From assembly GCA_030271035.1 (NCBI GenBank), contig JAMBUN010000064.1, positions 1-64,000 of the forward strand: 64,000 bases of DNA. The letters are read 5' to 3'. This DNA is from Microascus cirrosus (taxonomy: Eukaryota; Ascomycota; Sordariomycetes; Microascales; Microascaceae). Shown piece by piece: positions 23,347 to 33,108 of the stretch. Below the pieces are notes generated by a model. That model was not told the origin of the DNA. It did no database searches and was given only the letters and a program-made list of their open reading frames with translations. The translations under genes and the position numbers were made by a program. The first letter of the stretch is position 1. Every line of letters starts with the position of its first letter.

Positions 23347-24736
23347 TCACTCCAGCCTCGAGAACACGAGAGATGAGTTCGCTCCTCCAAACCCAAAGCT
23401 GTTCGACATCGCAACATCCAGCTTCTCCTTCTTCTGTGCCTTCAACGGAACCAGGTTTAGTCCCGCCCCGTCAACATCCGGATTCTCGAGATTCAACGTC
23501 GGAGGCATCATCCGCTGCATTCCGTTAGTGGAAGACAGAACATCTGGACGCAACTCACTCACCTCATGTATAGCCAGCACCGTGAAGATCGCCTCGATTG
23601 CCCCCGACGCCCCTAACAAGTGGCCGGTTGCCCCCTTCGTAGCACTGACCGCTACCTCCTTTCGGACATCCTTCATCAGCTCCCTAATGGCGAGTATCTC
23701 TGCCCCATCGCCCACCTTCGTGCCCGTCGCATGCGCGTTGATGTAATCCACGTCACCGGCACTCACCCCAGCTTCCCTCAGCGCCCCCTTCATAGCCCTG
23801 AGCGCCCCATCTCCATCCGCCCTCGGCGCCGTCATATGGTGCGCATCTCCTGCCGCGCCCCAACCCTTTACCTCTGCGTACACCCTTGCGCCGCGCTTCC
23901 TCGCATGCTCCAGATCCTCAAGAACCAGCGCCGCGGCACCTTCAGCCATAACAAAGCCGTCGCGGGCGGCGTCAAAGGGTCGGCAGCTCGAGGCCGGGTC
24001 GTCATTGTGGGATGTGGACAGGGAGCGCAGGCGTGAGAAACCCGCTAGGGCCAGGGGATGAACGCACGCTTCGGTGCCACCCGCGAGCATGAGATCTGCG
24101 CGCCCGAGGCGGATGGCGGTGAAGGCGTCACCGACGGAGTCGGCGCCTGTGGCACAGGCAGTTGTGAGGCAGTGGTTCGGCCCTCGGAGGGAGTGCCGCA
24201 TCGAGATGTGACCAGCTGCCATGTTGAGGAGGATCCTAGGAACGAACAGTGGTGGTGTCTTCTTGTAGCCCTGCTCTAGCCTTAGCATAACGTAGCTCTA
24301 TTGTGGCCTGGAACGATGAGATACTACTTACCCCCCGTTCATACGCCAGACTCGTGTCAAACAACTGCTCAAGATCCCCGATCCCGCTCCCCATAGACAC
24401 CCCCGCCATCTCCCCTTCATTTTCTTTCGCATCCCACCCGGCATCACTCAGCGCCATATCGCCCGCCGCGATTGCGAACTGCGTGTGCCTCGGCATCCTC
24501 TGGCTCTCACCAGCGCCCAGCCAGTCCGCCGCTCGCCATGCATGCTCCGCATCGCCGCCCTCTGGCACCAGCCCCGCGACCGTGCTTGGGATCCCTTGCC
24601 ACTGGCTCCGCGGCTCGCGCTGGTCCAGCACGCTGACAACGCCGCTCTGGCCCGCCAAGAGGCGTCTCCACGTCGGGCGGACACCCACGGCTAGGGGCGT
24701 CACAGCGCCGAGACCGGTCACCACAACTCGACGCAT
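23347..24736 (-). CDS. cem1: Mitochondrial 3-oxoacyl-[acyl-carrier-protein] synthase
   Basis: Three exons, 24736-24332, 24270-23563 and 23514-23347; introns of 61 and 48 bases; 426 residues. This is a stand-alone KAS II-type condensing enzyme. The active-site cysteine is Cys174 in TTACATGADS; the two histidines lie in NAHATGT and in KGATGHLLGASG, completing the Cys-His-His triad, and the C-terminal NSFGFGGANSS glycine loop is present. It elongates acyl chains on mitochondrial ACP, the pathway that supplies octanoate for lipoate. The start begins directly with the thiolase fold (MRRVVVTGLG), so a targeting presequence is short or internal. The 48-base intron has a CTAAC branch site and splicing it restores the HERMMPPTLN reading. 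Confidence 0.93.
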
Positions 24737-26231
24737 ATGTGTGGTTTAGTGAGGCCGCTACCGAATCATTGCCCCTTTATTGTAACGGGTGACCGGTGGC
24801 CGATTGTTTGAAGAGAAGGGAATTGTACGGAACACTGTAGCTTGGGCCTAAACAGGAATTTCTTTAGTGGTCATAGGCCGTGGGTCCACCGCCCTGCAAG
24901 GTGCTGAACACAGTGTCATTTCTTCAATTTACACCTTAATTCTGGGTGTCTGTGCCAAGGCGGGAATCACTTTAAAACACACCATGATCAACTGCATCTC
25001 GTTTTCCATCTATCTCATCTAGCGATTTACACCGAGAAGTTAGACATAACCATCGGGATTTTCTCTCTCTTGGAGGCCACGATATAAGCTTTGGTTAGGC
25101 ATGGTGTAATGAAGAGGACATCATAAAGCATCTTCCTCGCTCAGCATCTTACTGTGTTATCTCCAATATTATGCGCCGTATGGGGATGACGACTTGGGAG
25201 AAGTGCTCTGGCTTGCTCAGCCAAGGCGAAGTGAGAGTCTGGGCTCTGGAACCGAGGGATCGGAGGGCAAACTATGCTGCTCCATTACCGACGTCCCTTG
25301 CATACAGACTCCGGGGTGGCTGCTGCCCGATGCGGGCGACACGGTTATTGTAGCGGTTGGCCCATTCTGGCCTACATCCTTCCTACCAATGCCAACCGTT
25401 TTCTAGCCAATTGTCTCATATCACACATTTTGCGTGGGATATTGTCCATCAAAGAGAGCCATCTTCTCTCTGAACTCTCTCTCCATCGACAAAAGTCGGC
25501 GCATTACGCGATGTCGTCTCGCCAGACGCTTTCTCCAGGCGCTGAGATTTCGCAAGTTTTAGGCTCAGTGGTTCGACAAGGCTAGTCGACTAGTCCCCTG
25601 GAAATTGGGTCACTCGCACAAAAACGAGTTGGCTTTCGGACCATGCAGACAAGGAAAACCGGCTCGATTAGTGTAGTGTTCATGCCCGATGAAACGGTTT
25701 TCGGATGAGAAGAATAAAACGAATTAGAATCTAGCAATGCCAGAAATCGGATACGGGACGCGAAGAGCGTTCATAAATGACGTTGTTATTCAATTCGAAC
25801 CACCGGAGGAACGGGGCTCGGAGACGAGCAGAGAGACAGCCGCGGAGGGAACGCCTACGTTTGAGCCCCCGCTCTTAGTAGGACGACGTCGATCATTGAC
25901 AGGGAAATCGACGGAGAACTACAGTAGGTGTCGATTCAAGGAATAGAAACCGAATCCTGGCGGTCAGAGTGTTATGGCTAATTAGAGTAACCCTGTGGTG
26001 GGTGACCGGTCGAGATCCACAGCGAGAGAGGACTTGTCCGGCTTCCACGAGAGTGCGCAGGGGGTGGGGCCGAAGGTCTGTTGAATTGAACGCGGGCGCA
26101 ACACGTAGTCACGTGGTCAACGTAATCTTCCGTCAAGCGTTCTTGGCAGTCAAGAGAGCTCTTTTTTAGCTTCTGGTCCGGAACATCATTCGGCGCCGTC
26201 AGTCCACGAAGAGCAGCGCAACCACTCGAAA
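24737..26231. promoter_or_regulatory. Divergent gap between cem1 and cbp3, 1.5 kb
   Basis: Holds the promoters of both genes. A CACGTG core sits at about 26,111-26,118 (GTCACGTGG), roughly 120 bases before the cbp3 ATG, matching the E-box read by Cbf1/USF-type bHLH factors. The middle shows no convincing open frame. Confidence 0.5.
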
Positions 26232-27153
26232 ATGGCGTGCTCACGATGCAGCGCCAATGCGCGGCTCCTCCGCACCGTCGCGCGACCCGCACAAGCCGCC
26301 CGTCTTGCGCCCATCACGCCGATGATCCAAAGGAGAGCGGAAAGCACAAAGGCTGGTGCCGGAGATTCGATGAAGGAGAGCATTGAGAACGTGGTCAAGA
26401 ACGCGCCGAAGGCGCCGGCCGGGACAGGTATGATGGGGTCGTATGCGATTTACCGCGGTACGGAGCAGATCTATAAGACGGTGGCGGAGCCGGCGAAGTA
26501 CTCGATATCCATTGTGGACAGGCATAATGGGACGGTGGAACAGCTTCCGGACGGAGAAGAGGTTGGCGTGTCTGAAGGGCCGTGGCATAAGCGTATGTTT
26601 CCCCCCTAGTTGTCCTTCCAGTCAATTGAGAGTCTCCCGCTCACTCAGATCAGTCCTCGACCTGCCCCCGACCTTCAGCACCTGGTCCCAAGTAACCATG
26701 CTCCGCATGTACGTCCTAGTCGCCCGCGCTCGCAACCTCGAGCTGGACGCCTACCAGGCCTGGTACCGCCAGCTCCTCGACCACTTCTTCTTCGACTGCG
26801 AGCGCCTCATGGATGTCAACCACGGGCTCAGCGCCAAGACGGTGCGGCAGCGCTTCCTGAAGGACCTCTTCGTGCAGTGGCGAGGCGTCGTGGCGGCGTA
26901 TGACGAGGGAATCGCGCGCGGAGATGCTGTTCTCGCGTCGGCGGTGTGGAGGAATCTATACAAGGCAAAGCCGGAGGGAGTGGACTTCCGGAGAGTAGCG
27001 GGTGTGGTGGGGTATATCCGAGCGTCGCTGTGGGATCTAGAGAAGAAGCCGGACGCGGATATTGTGGTGGGGAAAGATCTGTTCAAGGTGTCGTTGGAGG
27101 GACAGATGAAAGGTGTAGAGAGAGATCTTGCGGCCGTGAAGACCGGCGCGTAG
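26232..27153 (+). CDS. cbp3: Ubiquinol-cytochrome c chaperone (Cbp3/UQCC1 family)
   Basis: Two exons, 26232-26592 and 26654-27153, with a 61-base intron; 286 residues. The N-terminal 40 residues are rich in R, A and S and lack acid residues, as in a mitochondrial presequence. The core is the ubiquinol-cytochrome c chaperone domain, recognised from LPPTFSTWSQVTMLRMY, WYRQLLDHFFFDCERLM and the later LFVQWRGVVAAYDEGI segments. In yeast Cbp3 works with Cbp6 at the mitoribosome exit to receive new cytochrome b for complex III. The acceptor at 26653 was preferred over the one seven bases upstream because only it keeps the frame. Confidence 0.92.
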
Positions 27154-27599
27154 GTAGACGAGATGTAAGAGTAAGGCGACATGTACGAGATCTGGCTTCA
27201 CCCAATAGGTATAACGGGATACACTGGAGATGTTATGGCATCTGGTACCCTCTGTTTTAATAGGCTGAATGCATACTTGGACATGAAGGGTCTCTAGGCA
27301 CTGATGTGGGCGTCCGGGACCAACCATACGCGGATGGACCGAAGCAAATTCAAAACGATGAGGCATAGCCAGATATCGGTCGATACCTGACCCAATTCCA
27401 AGACGTTACTGGGCCGTGTTATGTTGGATGTCGGATACCTAAGGATGTGCTTTGAACAGGGGGAAAGAGGATGACGGAATTAGACAGCCACAGTCCACAG
27501 CGGAAGCGGCCAATCTACCCCGACCTTGCTTCCCACGCAACCCCTTGATTGCTATCAAACCCGGAAAAACAACGGGCTTCAGTTCTCACTTATATCTTC

Positions 27600-28420
27600 C
27601 AGGAAGCTTGGCTTTCTGAAGAACCCAAGGAATTTTCGGAGAAGACCTTGTCCTCGATTCTACGCAAGACGAATATCACTTTCGAAGGCGTATGTTCTTG
27701 GCTGAAGGCTCCTCCACTTCGCTGACTCTATCGTACGAACACCCGAAGCGAAATACGAATGCTTCCACCCTTACGGAACTTCTCTCAATTGCCGTCTTAC
27801 TTCCTGTCGATTCCACCAACCGCCATCTGGGAAAATATAAGAACTTTTCTCAATTTGTGACAAACTTAGGACGAAAGCCATACTCGGAGCCTACCTCCCA
27901 GATTTTGACCTCGAGTATTACTGCTTCTTTCCCACAGATAACGACCCATCCTGCATATACTCCAGTGAGTAGGATCCCGATCGCGAGCCTCCCTGGTGTA
28001 GATATATAAGGACTGAAGCCATGGACGAGGTTACCGATTATTATAGATGAAGATAACGAGTACCAGGAATATCAGCATCCAGAGTGGTTCACCCCTGCCT
28101 AGCTGCTGCCTCACACGGAGGACAACGAGCTGCGGTACTATTCATGCTACAGCCTCGAAAACGTTGCAGATATCACACCCTACATTCAAGGATAGGCCAC
28201 CGTGGACATCACCCAGACTGGGCGCTTGCTTCGCTTCGGGTAGACGGCTCAAGAGCGCCAAAGAAAAAAAAATAGGAACACAACTGTTGAAAAGCCGGTA
28301 TCCAATATTGTGAAGGTATGCGTCGAAGACCCGGTTGGCCAAGATTCGTCATGTTGGATGGATATGCATTGGCGTGGCTGGCTTAGATGGCGGTTTTCGA
28401 CACAGCAATTCAATCTACGC
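27600..28420 (+). pseudogene. Possible remnant of an unknown protein gene
   Basis: Segments with protein-like composition appear in succession: about 27,600-27,690 (acidic/lysine-rich), 27,868-27,967 (LGAYLPDFDLEYYCFF), and 28,012-28,185, where one frame reads IIIDEDNEYQEYQHPEWF and then LPHTEDNELRYYSCYSLENVADI with only a TAG between them. Stops in this frame at about 28,008, 28,100 and 28,193, and shifts between segments, argue for a decayed gene rather than introns, but a poorly modelled multi-exon gene is possible. I recognise no family. Confidence 0.3.
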
Positions 28421-29890
28421 CACAATGAATGATGGTGAGGAATGTCGCACTTATTCAATACGTGCTTCGTACAATAGCATCAGTGAAATTGTAAAAATAA
28501 CAATAAATCTGGAAAGCTTGGGCTTCTTGACCATATGCCTGAATAAAAAGGAGCGTGCATGAAACTTAGGATAGTGCAAACCGCGGGCATCCCAAGGATG
28601 TACACACAAAAAGTAAAATGACAGTTGTTCTACCGTGTTGTACGGTTGTGTAGAACAGTGGTTATAAGCAATAGTTAAGCGTTAGATTTAGTCTATCTGC
28701 TTTTTCTACGGTTTGGATGAGCATAACAGGGTCGTTACGGTTATCTCGATTAGTATGCGCCCTTGCCATGTCGAAGCCGATGATACCACCCCGGTCGTCC
28801 GTCTGCGGCCTGTGGGGCCAGATCGGATCGGCCCCACAAGGGATCGGACACCGGATGCATCTGAAAATGTTACCACGTGACTGAGGCCCAACCAGCAACG
28901 ACCTGCTTCCTTCCCGATGGACAAACCTGCGGCGACAACCATTGACGAGCCGAATCATTGAGGCCGCGAATAACGAGCTGACCCTTTGGCAATAAAGAGG
29001 TGATAATTTATACTCCATACTTTCATGAGTGGCTTTGACCGAATCTTCCCCCAGTGCCGTTGAGAACCGTGAGACCGTTGTTGTATAAATTGATAGCTGA
29101 ACACCTGCAAGCTCTTCGATCTATACAGGACGAATGTGTCGTTTCCAAATATGGATCTTTAAGTTTGTGAGGGTGAAGGGTTCTGAGGGATTTGGTTGGG
29201 CTCCAGAGGCGAAAACGATGAGCTTGGCGTCTTCCTCATGGTGAATCAAGCGTGGCTCAGTAGTAACGGTGGACTATCAATCGCGAGAGCGAACTACCTC
29301 CGGGAAGTATGGATATGGGGTCGTTCGTGGCTTTGTTTGGAATGCGCCGGAGGTAATGAATTATCATGGGTCGGGTGGCCACTGACCTAGGAAACTGCTG
29401 GGATTGAAGTGGGGATGGATAGATGGCCGCCGGAGAACCTGCGATGGCTTTGGGTCGGGGACGAAGAACTGGTGATACACTCGACTGGAGTGGCAGAACG
29501 GTGGATTATAGTGATGGGAAGGCTGCAATGGCTTTGGGTTGAGTTTTATGATGGGGGGATTCTCTTCCTAATTTGGAGTCGCACCCGAGCAGATCATCAC
29601 TTGGGTCACCAACTTCAACGAAAGTACCTCAGATTGTGGTCCGTACACTGTCCCGTGTCGGCATGGTTATCGTACTACGACGTGTGCACGGGGCTGTCGA
29701 GCACATCCTGTTTGGCTCCTCTTCTCGGCCGCAGGCCATCTAGGACCAATATTGCAAGACAAAGAAGTTAAAGGTAGGAATAAGTCCGATTCGTGTTTAC
29801 GACTGTCAAAAGTTAAATGCGCCTCCCTAGCCAGGGCCTCTCTAGCCAGGGATCATGGATGACCCAATACAAGAATGGGTGCGACAGAAG

Positions 29891-30491
29891 CCCGAAATGG
29901 ATACTACGGGAGAGTGTTTCTGCTGTCCTTAGCCAACAAGCACCTGGCTTTATTCTCCAACTGGCAAGCGGCCATTCTTCAGCTGTCACCGTTCCAAAGC
30001 AGCACAACTTTCTGACCAAGCATCGACACTAGCGTCCTCGTTATATCCATCGCCGATGCGGAAGTAACCGAGGATCGAAATGGATACCTTGGCCAGGAGT
30101 TGGATGTCAATTCCTGGCACCTCGGCCATATTATATTCCTCCGAAAGAGTGAGAATCATCCCCAGTCAATCTACTGTCGCCGCTGATTTCAAGCTGGAAG
30201 AAGATTGGAGCCTTCTAATGGCACGCCATAACCGATAAAGCTCGAAATGGATACTATGGCCCGTGTGGATCTCTTCCCTGGCCATAGTTATCCTTTCGGG
30301 TTGGGAAGTCTTCTTTCCTGACGCAGTTTCTGCTGTGTCTAATGCTTTAGTTTTCAGGCATCATTGATGCCGCCTAGTTAAAACCTACAAGGGCGAAATT
30401 CTGGATATTAACTGCTATCCTTCCAGCTTTCGACGCTCCCCAGAACCAGAATACCGAATTGAAAACGAGAAGCTCGAAATTGATACTATGG
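29891..30491 (+). repeat. Four spaced copies of a 19-base motif
   Basis: The word CTCGAAATGGATACTATGG recurs with 0-4 changes at 29891-29909, 30074-30092, 30241-30259 and 30473-30491, spaced 183, 167 and 232 bases. Bases between the copies show little obvious likeness by eye. Half a kilobase to the left, a 16-base word (TGCRATGGCTTTGGGT) occurs twice, at 29440 and 29524. Confidence 0.6.
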
Positions 30492-32211
30492 TCCGGGGCG
30501 TGAGAGGTACCTCCCGTACATGGTGCTGTTTCCGTGGGTATGGGGGGAAACGTAACAGGGTCATTTTGGCTTCTCGGTCGAGAATTGGAACGACGAGTAC
30601 GGCGTTATACGGTTGATACTGGAGGATTCGAACATTTAGTTATATATGGATACCTCCCCAGTTCATGAGAAAAGCGTAGCGGTTCTGCTCTGGGCGCTCA
30701 CGAAACTCGGCATTTGGCACCCCAACTACAAAGCTCAGAATGGGCTCTACCGCGGTGTCGGGTACCCGGAGTCCACTTAATTGGTGCGTGGTGCATCTAT
30801 CCCTATCACCGTGGCCCCGTCTTATAGATCTAGGACAGGTCGCTTTCGGTTCGTCAACGGTGGACTCAATCATATGGTCTCGATGCCGGCGCTCTTGCTC
30901 GCCCGTTCATCGTGCGGGGTTTGGCTGGAATATATGTGTAGATTTACCACTTGGTCTTGTGTGTATTTATGACAGAGAACACGCTACCAAGTTTTGGCCT
31001 TGGATATAGCATGAAATGGCATTCATACAAGTCCGTCCTTGTCATACAACTTTGTTTCTCAATCTGTATGGCAGTCTTCTTGCATAAGCTCGAGTGAGGA
31101 AGTGGTGGAAAGATCGAAGCGACGGGTGAAAGCAACCCCGACTCAACTTCTTTGACAATTGTAATCATGGAGAGGCAAAAAGCCATGAGTGTTATCTTTG
31201 TGACCTTCCATACCCTCTCACCTAGGAAGGTAGGGTCCTTGTAAACGCGTCAACGCGATATGCTTCCTTTGGTTACTTGGCAATTTTTACAAACCCCCGG
31301 AGTACCGAAACTAGGATGGGTATGCCAACCACCGCCTAGAAACGTGGGCCACCCAGCACGAGAAAGCTCCGCCGACAAGGCCAGAGCTTTACGCGCTAAC
31401 GTGATATCGCCGACCAGGTAGACGGGGCCATGGAGGCATGGCTCGCCGGTGAGACTAAATAAGGGGGCTCTGGCTTGTTAGGGAAGCATCGCGAGGTCTG
31501 GCAAGAAGAGAATTTCTAGGGAATATGACCAAGAAAACGCGGGGAGCCTTTCTGGAGGATAGGAAGAAACCGGCTCATCAAGCGCAAGAGACTGTGAAAC
31601 ACCTAACGTACAGGCCACCGCCAGTGGACACTCTGGCAGTATTAAAAAGCCGGCTTTCCCGAATTAGAGAAGAAGGAAAGGGAGAATGGTGGCGACAGGC
31701 GGGAGTGCGATTGATAATTCTTGAGATACTCCCCATAGGTGAACGCTGCTAGAGTGCATATATGGTTGTAGTTAGCTTTTCGCACCGCAGAACATCACGG
31801 ACTACAAGCCTAGGGACAAGGAGAGTTACGCGGTTACACCCTGTGAAAATACGGGAATTTGGGCTCGCTTGCCCTGAAGATTGTATGTGGATATGAGCAC
31901 GACAGGCAGAATTGCCGGGAGGTCCTGCCGTGGATGACAAGATTACGGAAGGGCCTCGAAGTCAGCTTTCCATGCCATTTCTATTTCCGCAAATCAGTCC
32001 TGCCTATTCCGAGAACATGATCAAGGCACTATGTTTTCTTCTGTGCGCTGTCCCGGATCGGTTTACACCCGCATCTCCTTCCAGCTCCTTCCACCTCCAT
32101 AGCTTCTCAGTCTAGGATATTCCCTTGTCCATCTTGGTTTTCAACAGCATATCACCGCAAATAATCATTGCTAGAAATAATTCAGTACCTACTGACAAGC
32201 AAGAGCGCGGG

Positions 32212-32883
32212 ATGAAGATCTCAATCTGGATCCTCGGCCTTTATGCCACCTCCGTCCACGCCGCGACCTCCAGCCACCATATGGAGCACGACGCCTCGCC
32301 AATCACTGCCTTCGCGTTAACCGAATCTTCGACTTTCGGCATGGACAGCCCCATGGGTCTGCCAACGTGCGAGCCGGGTCAGATGTGCGAACCATCCAAC
32401 ATCATCGGATACTGCAATGTCTGCCCCTCGCAGCAAGCCACCGTCCTCGGCGCCAGCCAGTGCGTGAAAGCCCTTCGCAGCAAGCGCCCTGAAGACATCA
32501 TAACCCTCTCCGGAACAAAGACCCAGCGGGTGGAAGAGTACACTTCCCGAGACAAGAGCCTCGAGATCGTCACCACCGTCGTGGGCGTCCGGTCTCCGCA
32601 TGGCATGGGCACGACAACAGTCACCCGCCTGTTGGTGGCAAAGATGATCGAGGGTGCGGTGGTAGGGTGTCGGCGGCCGAGCTGTAAGAGCGGAAGGTGT
32701 CCCATGAGTGTTGTGTCCACAGAGCTGGATGGGAGTGTGGAGGTCTGGGTCTGGGGAGAGAAGGACGAGGCGAGGTGGGAACCGGAGACCAAGTTGGGCC
32801 CTTCTGCGGGAGTTATGGGGCAGAAGGAGAATAGGGACGAGGATTGGGATGACCGGAAGATTAGGCCCATTAAGGACCTGTAA
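32212..32883 (+). CDS. Secreted cysteine-containing protein of unknown function
   Basis: Single exon, 223 residues from the ATG at 32212; the frame is open 87 bases further upstream but only this ATG gives a signal peptide. Residues 1-17 (K, then a hydrophobic run ending in VHA) form a clear secretion signal. The mature part holds eight cysteines, four clustered near residues 59-81 (CEPGQMCEPSN...CNVC) and three near 162-172 (GCRRPSCKSGRC), an arrangement suggesting four disulphides. The C-terminal 60 residues are charged. There are no transmembrane segments and no enzyme motif. I do not recognise a family. Its position next to a gene-poor stretch is common for fungal effectors, which is only suggestive. 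Confidence 0.7.
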   Translation: MKISIWILGLYATSVHAATSSHHMEHDASPITAFALTESSTFGMDSPMGLPTCEPGQMCEPSNIIGYCNVCPSQQATVLGASQCVKALRSKRPEDIITLSGTKTQRVEEYTSRDKSLEIVTTVVGVRSPHGMGTTTVTRLLVAKMIEGAVVGCRRPSCKSGRCPMSVVSTELDGSVEVWVWGEKDEARWEPETKLGPSAGVMGQKENRDEDWDDRKIRPIKDL

Positions 32884-33108
32884 GCGTTTCTTAGCCTAGC
32901 TAGCATTCTACCCTGATCAGGGGGAGAAGTAGCGATTTCACTTTAGAGACAGCGATGTGATTTGCTTCTCCTTTACTAGTAAGCAGCGGGTGCAGTACTA
33001 TCAACGGAATGCGAGTCTGTGGACGACGCGACCCGAGGGCGTTTCTATGGCTTCCTCATTCACGTTTCTGTCTTGGTACCTGTTTATGATACATCAGCGA
33101 CAGGTCAC

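Larger units (their letters stand above)
27154..32211. other. Gene-poor 5-kb stretch with decayed sequence and short repeats
   Basis: No intact gene is recognised. Three sub-parts differ. At about 27,600-28,400 several short segments read like protein but are broken by stops and frame changes. At 29,100-30,700 short motifs recur. At 30,700-32,200 there is nothing I can name. Base composition is less GC-rich than in neighbouring exons. Such stretches in moulds often hold old transposon remains, but I see no transposase, reverse transcriptase or long terminal repeat. Confidence 0.5.

Noticed and set aside
27154..32211. Mobile element proposed for the gene-poor stretch
   Set aside because: No transposase, integrase, reverse transcriptase, terminal inverted repeat or long terminal repeat could be identified; only decayed fragments and short motifs are visible.
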